NCBI GenBank assembly: GCA_964036045.1
Contig: OZ038379.1
Location: 71,640,719 to 71,704,718 of the forward strand
Direction of reading: 5' to 3'
Source of the DNA: Eutreptiella sp. 'Long Island Sound 2002'
Taxonomy: Eukaryota; Euglenozoa; Euglenophyceae; Eutreptiales; Eutreptiaceae
DNA length: 64,000 bases
The notes beneath the pieces are model-generated. The model saw nothing but the letters and a program-made list of their open reading frames with translations, ran no database searches and was not told the DNA's origin. Made by a program: the position numbers and the translations under genes. Of the stretch, positions 22,155 through 34,039 are shown piece after piece (the first letter of the stretch is position 1; each line of letters begins with the position of its first letter).

Positions 22155-24645
22155 GCACGACGCCGAGGGCTTGGAGAGGCCAGCCAGGGGCAGGACGGCA
22201 CCTGTGCCCCGGCACACGGGACCAGAGATGGACGCCATAGGCGATACGCCCATGGGCGATGAGTCTGAGGTGCCGGGAACCGCGGGATGCGCTGGATCAG
22301 GTGGAAAGCACGCTGAGTGCCACTGCGAGCACGTGTCCTTCCTCATGGGCAAGTACCCAAAGATTGGGATGGACGCCATCGTGCATCGCCTCGACAGCCT
22401 GGACAACGCGAAGGACGGCCTAGAGGAGGACGTAGCCGGGATCCTGGATGACCAGTCGGCCGCAGAGAGGGATGTGGCGGAGCTGCGAGCGGAACGGGAC
22501 CGGTACCGGGACAATCTGGAGCTGGCCCTGCAGAAGCAGCAGCAAGTGGTGGACAGCCTTTTCCACCTGGTGGAGGACATGTCGGGATGCCTGAAAAGGC
22601 TAGAGGAGTTACAACCCCTCGCCTCGGGTCCGGAGCTCCCGGCAAAGCCGGCAGCGGCAGAGCTGGTGGAGCGGGTTAAGACCCTCAGGAGCGCCATGGA
22701 TAAGCCCATGGGCGGCCCTGCAGAGGCACCTTACGCGCCTCCGCGTGTTGACCCGGGTGCGCTGCCGTTTGTCCCCATGTTCAGCGAATCCACAATGCTC
22801 GGGGAACACACGGCACCGGCTGGGTCCATGCGGGAAGGGCACGTAACCACGGACCCGAGGAGCCTGACGGTACAGATGTCCCATGGCGCGCAGGATCTAT
22901 AGATCACTACGACTGCCCACGCAGCTTATGCGGAAGAGGAGATCCAGAGCCAGACCATGCAGGGGCGAACCATGGGAAGCGCCGACCGACATGGTTGAGG
23001 TCATCCCAGCGGAAACCTGTGGGCGAAGGACCCCAATACGGGGATATGGACGGCCGATGGAGCAAGTCCTTCCCGCATTCCAAACCCCATGGTTTCAGGC
23101 CCAACTGGACCGCACTCCATGGAGGAGAGGGATGTACGGGGAGTGTACTCACACCCCCCGGCCACAGGTGGTATCCGTCTCGGTGGAGTGGTGGCTGGTG
23201 ACGTCAGAGACGCCATCAGGATTGACGACCTCAGGGGAATCAAAATCCCCTACTATGATGGCAACCCCTCCAACCTGGACGACTTCATCCTGGATTGGGA
23301 GGACTTTGCCGAGGAGGTCGTCGGCGAGATGCGGGGAGCGCCGCGGGACAAGTGGGTATGCCGGACATTCCCACACCGGCTGGCGCAGGACCTGAAGGAG
23401 GAGCTGCGGGATCAGATCCGGGAAGGACTGATCCATACGGAGCAGGCCTGCCTCCAGTGGTTGGAGGATGAGGAGCGGGTTGACGCTCCGAACCAGAAGC
23501 TGGAGGACTTGTGGTCCATCCCGCTGCAGCTGGACCGCGGTGAGTTGCGGGTCCGGGAGTGGAACCGGTACCTGCGGAAGTACCGACGGAGCCTCAAGCT
23601 GGTTGAGGACTGGAACGAGTCCAGCGAGATCCGCCACCTGCTGAAGGACGTCCTCCGCGGGCACTGGAAGAGGAGAGTGGACGACGAGGAAAAGAAGAGA
23701 GCGAAGAAGCGCGTGGCGGTGAGGATCATGGCGGCGGAGGATACCCATGCGGGTATCATGGAGTTCTTCAGGAGGAACCAGGGCGAGCCCAACCGGATGT
23801 TGGGACTGAAGAACGCCGTGTACGTGGAGGTATTCGGGGACTCCATGGGGCAAAGGTTGCTGCGCCTCAACAACGTGGAGTGGAGGCGCGGAGAGCAGCT
23901 GAGGATGCAAGTCATCTTCGCCCGCATGAGCCTGGACGAGATCGTTAAGTACATCACGGTGGAGTTGAAGCTCAATGCGAAGAACGAGGCCCACGTGCAG
24001 GATCGACATGGTCATGGACAACGAGGCCACCGAGAAGACCGCCATCATCGGGAGATCCAGGAGGACACGGCCAACTCTGCGGAGGATGGTAGTGGAAGTG
24101 GCCAAGACAACTGGTCCCGGGAGGATCACGAGGAGTCCCATTTCTTCGCGTTTGTGGCGCACAACGTGAGGAACCATGGGCAGGATCGGTCCAGATGGAA
24201 CCGGGTGGGACCCAAGAAGGGCAATCGTCCAAGGAGGATCGGGAACCCACCGCTCTCGTTCCGGGAGTACAGGTCTCAGCACGACGGGTGCTGGGTCTGT
24301 TATGGCAAGGGAAACAACCATGCACACGACCACCGTCAGTGCACGGTGTATGAGGCGGACAAGAAGGCCTACTTCGCCGCCCACCCCGAGAAGAAGCCCA
24401 AGGAGCAGCGGAGTGCCGATTGGAAGGCGAAGGGCGGAGACGGGGGAAAAGGCCAAGGCAAAGGCCAAGGGAAAGGCGGAGGAAGAGGCTATGGTGGTGG
24501 ACCTGGCCAAGACCGACGAGTGAGGTCGATTGAGGAGGTTGCTGAGGACATGTTGAGGACGTTGGAGGAACTCAAAGCCCAGCAACGTGGTGGACAAAGT
24601 CCTGGCGGATCGCAGCCGGAAGGGGCTGCGGGAAGTCAAGTCTAG
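22155..24645 (+). pseudogene. gag: gag of element B, central and C-terminal part
   Basis: Continuation of 11301-11874 after element C. 22155-22902: acidic/cysteine segment (CHCEHVSFLMGKYPK), coiled coil (ERDVAELRAERDRYRDNLEL), then TAG 22900-22902. A frameshifted stretch follows. 23089-24645 is open: capsid-like region (PYYDGNPSNLDDFILDWEDF, RLAQDLKEELRDQIREG), a basic helix, an atypical zinc knuckle (CWVCYGKGNNHAHDHRQC; CX2C with several histidines rather than CX2CX4HX4C) and a GKGQGKGGGRG tail. Element A lacks the capsid core that is preserved here. Dead because of the stop, the frameshift and the insertion. Confidence 0.87.
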
Positions 24646-26891
24646 AGGAGCCCCCACGGGAGTGGGACCTCGGAGGTCTCTCCTCCGAAAATCAGTGGAA
24701 TCCCAGAGAAGGCGAAGGCACATCGGGTGCCGAAGAAGGCTCCAGAAGAGCCAAACCACTGAGTTTCGCCACTCCCAACCCCTGGAGCGCCCTGCCAAGG
24801 GAAGTTTATTTGGGCAAGGGACGTGGCAAGAAGGAAGGAGCGACCACGGAGAGCCCCGTGGACGGGCAGGACCAGCCCAAGATCTACACCATTCGGGACC
24901 ATACCCTCGAAGTCCTGATGCACCCGGACGTGCTAGAGTTGCATGCCGTGAGAGTCGTCCATAGACCGCATGGTGACGAGCGGCAGTTGCACTTGAAGGT
25001 GCGTGTACGGTGCGGACAAGAGGAGTTGGTGGTGGATGTGTTGGTGGATACGGGTGCCCAGGTGAGCCTGGTCCGGAGAGGGTTGTTTAAGGAGGAATCC
25101 CTGCAGCCCAGCCGTAGACCGGTGCGCCTGAAGGTGGCCAATGGAGAGATTATGGGTGGTGGTACCCATGAGGCCACTATCAGTATGGAATTCTGGGAGC
25201 ATGAGCGCTTGAACCGCCCTGATTTGGCGAAGACAAGCACTCTATCCGGGAACTTCTATGTGGCCGACATTACAGATTGGGACATGATCATGGGGTATGA
25301 CTTCATGGTGGCAAACGCCATTGGAGCCCTTCCCCATCGTGCAACGCTGGTCCGGGAGGATGATGAATGCCTCACATGGCTGTCCACGGACTATGCATGC
25401 GTATCATCCCAATGGAATGCTGAGGAAGAGGATCGAATCGTCCAAGCGGTGCATACTGTGGGTGCCAAGTCCAGAGGAGACCGCGGAGTTCAACTCACGG
25501 AGTATGGAATGGCGCCGCAGGTGTATACCAGGATGATCCAGACGCTGGGAGCCGAAGCGCCCGAGACGGACGTCTTCGCTTCCCGGGATGCCCCACTTTT
25601 GCGGAAGTGTAGGAGGCATTGGCATGGAGGAGACTCAGCCTGGCACAGGCATTGGGGTTTGAAGAAGTGGGGGCCCATGTATTGGCATGGCTCCCTGGAC
25701 AATACCAGACGTACGGTCGAGAAGATCGTCGCGGATAGGGCGAAGGGGATCCTGGTCATAACCGGCATAGAATCCACCCCATGTCCGCTGGAGGGTCTCA
25801 AGTCGACGCTGAACTCCATCACCCTGAACGAGATATCATTCGGGCCAGAGGAGGAGTTGTTCATCGACGCCAAGGGTGTATCAATGCCCTCCCCGGGTCA
25901 AGCGTGGGGTACCAAGGCTTCTCTGGTGGATGGGGCGCAAGCCCAGCCCACGGGTGATGAAGCATTCATCCGTAGGGTGGAGGCGGTGCCCATGAAGGTC
26001 ATGTTTGAGCCCAAGGAGGGGACGGATCAGCCAATTGATGGCATTGACATCCTGTCCCACGCCGAGATCGACGACATCGTCAACTACATGCGGATGGGGA
26101 TGCACGACCGTGTGGCAGCCAAGAAGAGGCGGGCCATGGTCACATCTCCGCATTGGTGGGATGACAAGATGTTGGTCACCGGCAAGTACGAGAAGGATGA
26201 GTTCGTGGCGAGGGTCATGGATCACATCGCGGACCAATACGATGGTCCGGTTGGGTCGGACCCACCAACTTCGGGTTTTCCAAGAGTGGGAACCGATATC
26301 GACAAGAACCAGCCCGAGGCCGCAAATTTTCGAAGATTATCGGCAGGAATCGCGACCCACCACGATGAAGACGGCATATCGGACGAGGAGAAGGCGGACT
26401 CGGATCCAGAAGAGGCCTATACCGCAGTGCGGTCGGTTGTATCGATACCGAAGCAAGCGGCTGAAGAGGCCCAGGAGAACCCGAAGGTCACCGAGCTGAA
26501 GGAGAGGCTAATCAATGCCTATCCGCGGCTATTCAGTGGCGCCGCCAACAAGAACCCTCCAGATCGTGGGGGGTTCGGTACAGCGAAGATCAAGCTGAAG
26601 CCGAACCCCAAGATCTATCGTCATCGGGAGTACCAACTTCAGGGCGATCGGGCCGAGGCCATGAAGAAGTTGTTGGCCGAGTTCATTGAGCGGGGATGGA
26701 TCGAACCCTCCGACAGTGAGTGGGCCAGCCCAGCCTTTATCGTGCCCAAGAAGGAGAAGGGCGAGTGGAGGTTGGTGGTGGATTACAGGGGTTTGAACGA
26801 GCAAACCGAGCACGACTCGTACTCGCTTCCCCTGATCAACTCAATCCTCCAAAAACAACAGAAAAAGCGGATCTTCACGGGTTGGACCTGA
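24642..26891 (+). pseudogene. pol: Element B pol: protease, methyltransferase-like relic, RT start
   Basis: Overlaps the gag end in the -1 frame (open from about 24642). Protease: VDVLVDTGAQVSLVR (about 25030-25075) and the second motif WDMIMGYDFMV. Around 25570-25750 lies TDVFASRDAPLLRKC...DSAWHRHWG...GPMYWHGSLDN...KGILVITGI, which aligns with the methyltransferase-like domain of element C but has lost the NPPF motif. A long acidic spacer leads to the RT entry (KNPPDRGGFGTAKIKLKP, SEWASPAFIVPKKEKGEWRLVVDYRG). A one-base deletion near 26880, relative to element E, ends the frame (FTGWT then stop). Confidence 0.87.
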
Positions 26892-28329
26892 AACACGGTT
26901 ATCACCAGATGCGGCTACATCCGGACTCCAGGCCCTGTACAGCGATGTCGACGCCGCTGGGGCCCATGCAGTGGAAAGTGGTGCCCATGGGCGCCAAGAC
27001 TGGCAGCGCCGCCTTCCAGCGCATGATGGAGGACCTACTCGGTCCAGTCCGGGATTGTGCCCATCCCTTCGTGGATGACATCATTATCGGGTCTGGCACT
27101 TAGAACATGACTGAGGATGAGCTCATCGAAGCGCATGAGAAGGATCTGCGCCGAGTGCTCAGTGAGCTGGACAAGCACAACATGGTGTGCAAGCCCACCA
27201 AAGCCTCACTCTTCGTGAAGGAAGAGGAGTTCGCGGGTCACGTGGTTGGTCACGGGCAACGCCGTCCCATGCCTGGGAAGCTGGCGTCCTTGCACCACTG
27301 GGAGAAGCCCCAGACCATCAGCGAACTCCGACCCTTCATAGGGTTCTGCACCTACTATTCGGGCTATGTCCGAATGTATGCAGAATTGTCGGGGCCCCTG
27401 CACAAGATGCTGCAAGTGGGCAAGTTCGATGGCCGGAAGGGGAGCAAGAAGAAGCTTGCCTGGACCCCTGAGGCCAAAGATGCGCTCAGCCGCCTGAAGG
27501 AGCGACTCCTGGGGCAGCTGGGACTATTCTTGGTGGACCCGGACAAGGGATTCGTGCTACGGACGGACGCCTCGGACTATGCTGTAGGGGCAGTCTTGGA
27601 GCAGATCCGGGACGACGGGTCACACGTACCCGTGGCGTTTTGGAGTCGGATCCTGGCCGAGGGCCAACGCCGCACCTGGACCGCGAGGGAGAAGGAGACG
27701 TACGCCATTGTTTGTGCGCTCAGGAAGTGGTCTGGCCACATCGGATTGCAACCGGTGGTGGTTTGCACGGACCATCAGTCCTTGCAGAGCTGGCACAAGG
27801 AGCACGTTGACACTCCCTCGGGACCGGCGGCAAGGAGGGCCCGATGGCATGAGACGTTCGCCAAGTTCGACCTCAGCGTCGTATACGTCCCGGGGAAGGA
27901 CAACACTGTGGCAGATTGCCTCAGTCGATGAGCCTACCCCGCGGGCAAGGCTTGGATGGACATATCCAGCCATGGGGACGCCAAGGAAACCGAGGAGGCC
28001 AAGCGCATCATCGAGATGGAGAGGCCATGGAGCAAGAGGGGGTCAAGTGCTTTGTGGTGATGGCAAACCGTACGGACCTGGCCAAGTTCCGGGGTGCCCG
28101 CGTCCAAGCTATTCGAGAGGAAACCCTCGAGCAATGGATGGTGGCCCCTGTAGAGCTAGTCAAGTCGGTGCTCACAGAGGACTGGTCGGATGACTATGCG
28201 GCATCCGAACACTGGAGCAAGTACTGGAATGCCGTGAGCGCCCCGTCGGACGACGAATGGCCTGAGGGCTTGACCGAGGATGGAGACAAGTTTTTCCTCA
28301 AGGACAAGCTGCTGGTGCCCGAGAACTGA
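26892..28329 (+). pseudogene. pol: Element B pol: RT core, RNase H and linker
   Basis: 26892-27103 continues RT (DLKHGYHQM, PMGAK, FVDDIIIGSG, with both catalytic Asp kept) and stops at TAG 27101-27103. 27107-27931 covers the RT thumb/connection (GKLASLHHWEKPQT, FIGFCTYYSGYVR) and RNase H (VLRTDASDYAVGAVLEQ, REKETYAIVCALR, CTDHQSLQSWHKEH, VPGKDNTVADCLSR), ending at TGA 27929-27931 where E has TGG. After a one-base deletion (28021 region) the linker runs on to TGA 28327-28329, where E has CGA. Element E serves as reference for every lesion. Confidence 0.87.
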
Positions 28330-29626
28330 GTGGAGGAGCTCATTGACCATTGGCACAACGCCCAGCTCATGCACCCTGGCCGAGACAAGATGCAGCAGGA
28401 CCTGGAGTGGCGCTTCAAGTCCCCACCAGGGTACTACGCCATCCTGGACAAGTACTGCAGCGACTGCGCCGTGTGTCGGGCCACGAAGAGCCCCAACCAC
28501 TCCACAGCGGGCAACCCGGTGTATACGGCTATACCGGAGGCCCCTATGCGGTCCGTGGCCATGGATGTGTTCGCCATGCCTGAGGTCACCGTGGAAGGAG
28601 AGACCTACGACTGTGTCATCCTGGCGGTGAATAGGCACAGAGGGTATATCGTGGCGGTCCCTGGCAAGAAGTCCAAGAAGAAGGACAAGAAGGACAAGCA
28701 TGGAGTGGGGCTGCAGGCCAAGACCGTCGCTAATGCCATGATCAGGCATTGGCTGACGATTTTCGATGTCCCAGCTGTCATTTGCAGCGATCGGGGCAGT
28801 CTATTTGTGGGGACGTGGTTCAAGACGATGTGCAAGCACATGGGTATTCGGCACGCCAAGACCGTGGCGTACCACAGCCGGTCAAATGGCCGAGCTGAGG
28901 TGGCCGGGCGGCAGATGTTCGAGACGTTCCGCCAGCTGCACATCGGCGAACCGGGCCGGGATTGGTATAATTCGCTGTGGAGAGTACTCCAAGCGTATCA
29001 CGACCTTCCGGGACCTACTGGACTGTCGCCCCATCGTATCCTGAGGCGGACGACACGGCGGCCAAGGTTAGCAAGGCACTTCAGGACGAGCATGACAAGA
29101 GGGCCAAGTACTTCAAGCAGGGAAAGGTCCAGAACTATGCTCTCCAAGACACCGTGTGGGTGGAGCGGCACCACAACGATGTCCTGTCCAGGCATCGGCA
29201 GGCATCTTGGTATGTGCCGGGGGTAATCGTGCGGAAGGTCGGGCAGGATGTGTATGCGGTTCGTGTGGGGGATAACAAGATCCTGGACCGCGACCATACC
29301 CAGCTTCGTCCCCGAGCACCAGACCCCAGCGGACGTCCCGTCACCTTCGAGTTCACGGCCGGCGATGTGGACTCGGACGACGAGGGTGAGGACGACGACT
29401 TCACCGCCGCGAGGATCCTGGCGACAAGCCGGACCCGGGGACGCCTGGGGGGAGGCTTTATAAAGTCTGTTGGAAGGGATTCGCCGCATCAGGAGATTCG
29501 TGGGAGCCTCTGAGCAGTTTCGTGCCGAGGTATACCACGGTCTGGATGGACTACCTGAAGAAAAAGAATATTTCTTTGGATGTCAAGGACGTGTTGGTCC
29601 ATTTGGTTGCTGCTGTAGCACCGTAA
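28330..29626 (+). pseudogene. pol: Element B pol: integrase and chromodomain
   Basis: Integrase HHCC finger (HWHNAQLMHPGRDK...CSDCAVC), core with catalytic Asp in VAMDVF, Asp in CSDRGSLFVGTW and Glu in NGRAEVAG, then SLWRVLQAYHDLPG. Near 29040 about 70 bp present in E (RDRVSRTLPSLNHGK region) are deleted and the frame changes. The C-terminal domain continues (KRAKYFKQGKVQ, VERHHNDVLSRHRQ). The chromodomain is again out of frame after GDDFTA (29405 region), although its codons (KVCWKG, SGDSWEP) are readable to TAA 29624-29626. The catalytic triad is intact but no full protein can be made. Confidence 0.87.
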
Positions 29627-30004
29627 TGCATCCCCCTTGGCATTTTGTTTGTTTCTGTGCTTGGGGGACGAGTGAGGGCGTTCATCCGGGGATTTTTGGG
29701 ATTTGATTGGCCATCTACCCCCTTCACTCGATCTCCACATATATATTTCATTGTGGTATACTTATTTAGGTCGACCGACGACGTTTCTCTATCTTTGATC
29801 CCCTTGGTCCATGATGTAGATCAAGAGGAGACCGGATATGGCGTAGGGCACCGATTTTCAGTGTCCTCACCCCTCCCTTGGGGCATGGGGGACGCCTACG
29901 ACGTGTGTGAAGCCTCCACGTGTCCTTGGGACATGGGGGGGGGGTTGGAGCCCATAGGGGTCCTCCCATTCTGTCTTCAATGAACAACGCTCTAAGAAGG
30001 GGGG
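29627..30004 (+). other. Element B 3' UTR and polypurine tract
   Basis: Non-coding, homologous to 6132-6523 and 56855-57247. Ends with the purine run aagaagggggg (about 29994-30004) abutting the LTR. Confidence 0.72.
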
Positions 30005-31727
30005 TGAAGCCGGTTCGGACCCCCGTGGCCATCTTTGGGTCACTTGGGGTGTGTATCTATGTGCCGGCAAGCCGCCATTGGCTGATATCATACTCTCCCA
30101 TCCACCTGACCTAACCCGATGTGATAGTGTGATAGGTTTGGCCATTCCGGCAATGAGCGGTCATATTCAGTACCGAGGCGCCGCCAGCTGAGATTTATAT
30201 ATCAGAATATCAGGAATCAACAGGGTTTTTTTATAATAATGTTTCCGTAATTTTTCCGCCTTACGCTCTGATGGTCAATGTATCGGCGAGTGTCAGTTGG
30301 CTCGCGATTTTGCGGTAACCGATTGGTTAACTGTTTTTTCCAGATATTTTGGCGGAAACCCCGATGAAGGGTCAGATTTCATCAGTAAAGTGTTCGTTGC
30401 TTCCGCAATTTTCTAAATAAGCACTCGAAAATTTAATCTCAATTTTTCGCGATGTCGAAATCGGATTTTCGACTTCGACATCGCCGCACTTGATTTGGTC
30501 TTCTTCGAGTGGTCATACTCCTTTCCCTATGCCCAAATCAGGTTTCCCTTATACTTGCCACCCATTTGACTTGGAGATATAAGGGAAACAAAAGTGAATC
30601 GTGGGAATACTTTGAAGGGCCATATCCACGCGCGAGTGTGAGGAAAGAGAAAAAGGAAGGTTGCGTTGCAAGCGCCTTAGTCTCAACTTATTTTTAGTAG
30701 GGTCCAACACCTTAAGTCGTCACACACACTCGTTGTATCATAGGATCATGGTCAACATGGTAGTAACTTGTTTATAACTTGTTGACCATGTGTCCGGACT
30801 TGATATTATGACTTTCGAGTGTAGCGCATGAGTCTTGCGGTTGCATAGCATCTTTCCTTAGGTTCCCACGTCCATTTAACCCAAAGTTATGACCATGGAG
30901 GGGCATGGCATACCATGGTGGGAGCCCACTTTAAGGGCTATGTGTGATATTGGTAGTATATGTCTTGATATGCTCACGCCCATGTTATATATCTTCGTGT
31001 GGCCGAGGAGATGGAGAGCCACACGTGACAAGGGCTTTGCCCATGTCCCAATTGTGGAATATAAAGCGCTAGACTAAGTCTAATGCGTATGTATTGCTCA
31101 TGGTATGTTTGGCAAAGAGATCCATGAGTGCACTCCCATTTTCATGGGGCATGTAGATATGAGTGGCGAAGGTATCTCCATGCGCCCGATTGGGGATCCA
31201 AGTGGGGGAATTGTTGGCAAATGGTTCCAATCATTTGTATATTGAACCATGGGCGGATATCATGGGTGAGCATAGAGATATACTATCATGACAACTTTGT
31301 ATTTGGACATACTTTTATGTTTTTGACCTCAATTTTTGCTCATTTTTGCGTTTTGTGTACTCACCTGGTCGGCAAACAGCAAGAAGCCTATGGAGAGTCG
31401 AACCATGGTATGTTGTTCATATGTTGGCATATGCTTTGGAGTTGAACACCACCATATGCCGGATTGCGTACTCCATTTGGCTTGGCGCACGAAGGATTAC
31501 AAGAATTGGTCTCAACATCATGGGCTGACTTGGGCAGTGCGTGGCGGTTAGTGCTGTATTTGTGGGATCTGGTTGCTGTTCAGGGTTGAAGGAGGATTTT
31601 ATTTTCTATATTTTTGGCTTTTGGACCCTGGATTTTGATAAATGCAATCGTTGATCAGGAGCAAGTCGGCAGGGGTAACAGGCGGAAGGGGCACAGCGGG
31701 GGCCGGTCCTGGTAGCGACCTTCTTTA
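30005..31727 (+). repeat. 3' LTR of element B with internal deletion
   Basis: Starts TGAAGCCGG, matches the 5' LTR to about 31549 (gcagtgcgtggcg), then jumps to ttagtgctgtatttg, dropping about 630 bp (10577-11203 in the 5' LTR). It ends GCGACCTTCTTTA at 31727, followed by the target duplication AGGA. Confidence 0.88.
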
Positions 31728-31731
31728 AGGA

Positions 31732-34039
31732 TGACAGCATGAAGTTTCCGGAGATGGGTGCCACTTGGGAGCCGTTGTGCATGCGTTTGCCGGCTCTAGT
31801 CACCAAGAAGTTTCTGACCGCATGGAGGATTAGGCGCATGAGAACGGCTATGTTCTCGGTCGTCGTGGCGATAAAAACAAAGGCCAAGCATATCTTTATT
31901 GCGCCAAAGTAGGCCGCCAAAAACAGCACAATTGAAACGCAGTCCAATCCGGGGTCCTTCCCGAGGATAGTAGGACGGTGCCAACATATGCACCGGAGTC
32001 AAAGGAGGATTGTTGTCCCTTCAATGTGTACATTTCTCGCCGGAAGGATGCTGCGCGCGAGGTGTGGTCCGTGAGTCCCAAAGGACTCCGCCTGGACCAT
32101 AACCACCCACCGCAAACGGCCAAGCAAAAAAAAATCCTTGGTCCGGTGAGTTTGTCCCGTGAGGATGCCGATTTAATCATGAACTTGGGACAAGCCTTCA
32201 TGGCTGCCCGCAGTGTGGTACATTTCATGCGGAACCGCGGAGTCAAGATCACCGCAAAACAGGTGCAAAACATTTATGATGACAAAGGGTACTCCTCAGC
32301 GCTGGATGCCCATGAGTTGGTCAACCGCCTTGAGGAAAAGGGCAAAAATGGGTGGTACACCCATGTGGTGAAGGATGACATTGGGAAACTATCCCATGTC
32401 TTCTGGATGAGCGTCGAGCAAATTGCTATTGCCCGGCGCTTCCCATATCTAATCCTCCACGACAATACCTATCAAAGCAATAGGTATAACCTCAACATTG
32501 GCCTCTGCGTGGGGGTCAACAACTATGGGCAGTCGGTGCTCATGGGCCAAGCCATTGTCGTGGGCGAAAAAACTGGCGACTTTGAGTACCAGTTTACCCA
32601 CTGGTTGGCGGCCGTGGGCATCGCGCCCGTGGTCATGTTCACGGATGCATGTGTGAAGGCTTCGGGGGCCGTTGCCACCGTTTTCCCCAATGCCAAGCAC
32701 TTCTGGTGTTACTGGCACATTGCCAAGAACGTGGCCAAGAACCTGAAAGGCGTTCTTGGCCACGACACTTTCGTTAAATTAGTCCCCCTCATGGCCCGTG
32801 CACACCGCCAAGTCTCCATTGTTGTCTTTGAGCACATGTGGAATGTTGAAATTCTTGGGGACCCAATCTTTTCAAGTGGACATACATATTTGAGTGCTAC
32901 GTGGGGGGGGGACAAGGTGCGACGCTCGGCACGCTGTTTTCAGGTGGGTGTGTTCACACGTGGGATGGTGTCCACACAACGGGTGGAGGGCATACATAGG
33001 TGGGCAAAGGAGGGCCGCCTAACCAAGCGGAAAAAGTTGAATGACGTTTTTGACGCACTCATGGTCATTGTGGGGGAGCTGATTTTGAAATGGGAGCGTC
33101 TGGACACATGCGTGACAACGGGCTCCTTTCGCTCCCGGCATGAGATGGCCCAGCAAATTTTTCCAATGCCGTATGAGGCAATGAAGGACCGGCTGACCAC
33201 ATGGGGAAGGGATGCGGCAGCCCATCAGATGCTCCCTTCCTTTGGGTACGACATGAAGAGGCTGCCGGACCACGCATACGAGGCTCTGGCCCCTCCCGCC
33301 TTGGACAACAGGGGGTGGAGGATCTTTTGGAGTACAATCCCCCCCCAGAATGGTGACCCCCACGCCTAATGCAGCCATCTTTGAAGTTTCCAGACAAGGA
33401 ACCAATGTAGCTCACTATGTTCAACTCTCGGGGCCGGTCCGGAACTCCGTTGGATCTACCATCTACACCTTGTACCGTGACCTGGTGTGCACTTGTGCAT
33501 TTTCTACCATGCTTGGGATGCCCTGTAGGCATTTTTGGCTGGTATTGCGGGACGACGCATTCGCCGCTTTCCACTTGGCCCTTGTGCATTCCCAATATTT
33601 CTTGGAGGACCCTCCCATGCATGAGGAGTTGGAGCTTATGTCCCGGAACGTGGTTGGGAAGCTTTACCACGACCATGAGCATGTCGGTCCTTGTCCCGTG
33701 GAGGCACCGAGTGTGGAAGGCATCGTTCCCGAGGGGGAGGCTGAGGCGGCACTACTGGTGCGCCCAGGGGAGGTCCAAAGAATAAGGAACCGGTTGCAAT
33801 TGAGTGCCTTGGCTAGGGAGTTTGTGGATGTGGCGATTGTTTCGCAAGAACGCTTTGAAGATGCTAGATTTACTTTGCGGACGTGGATTGACACGCAAAG
33901 GAAACCATTGGGTGACCTTAAAGCGGACAGTCCAGCAAAGCCACCCACCAAAGCACAAAAACGAAAGGCATCGGAGATGGCTACCGGCGGAAAGATGAAA
34001 AAGAAGAGGACGGGCGGCCGGGGGAGGGACAGCGCTTGA
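31732..34039 (+). pseudogene. MULE transposase, main part (copy 1)
   Basis: Continues the 8908-9029 exon after element B. A frame change occurs between about 31910 and 31960. 31978-33369 contains a FAR1-type zinc-binding segment (CCPFNVYISRR...DHNHPP), then the MULE catalytic domain: Asp in LILHDNTYQSNRYN, Asp in MFTDACVKASGAV, the CYWHIAKNVAKN motif, and TQRVEGIHRWAKE. A second frame, 33350-34039, carries a SWIM zinc finger (CTCAFSTMLGMPCRH) and a lysine-rich tail. The two frames meet at a run of eight C. The tail runs straight into satellite sequence (TGGRGRDSA, stop 34039), so the native C terminus is lost here. Transposase would bind the terminal repeats and cut/join DNA in the nucleus. 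Confidence 0.87.

Larger units (their letters stand above)
9030..31727 (+). mobile_element. Ty3/gypsy chromodomain retrotransposon B, containing element C
   Basis: Complete element with 5' LTR, gag, pol and 3' LTR, inserted in the MULE transposase gene. The target duplication is AGGA (9026-9029 and 31728-31731), and joining the flanks restores the transposase reading frame. The 22.7-kb span includes element C (11875-22154) inserted in gag; without it B is about 12.4 kb. In their first 250 bases the two LTRs differ at about four positions. Coding regions carry several frameshifts and stops, so B is not autonomous. Confidence 0.92.

Noticed and set aside
23149-24798. 549-codon minus-strand frame opposite B gag
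   Set aside because: Antisense shadow of the real gag frame, whose coiled coil, capsid and zinc knuckle lie on the plus strand.
31606-31947. Minus-strand 113-codon frame across the B 3' LTR and MULE junction
   Set aside because: Crosses an element boundary established by the target duplication; antisense artefact.
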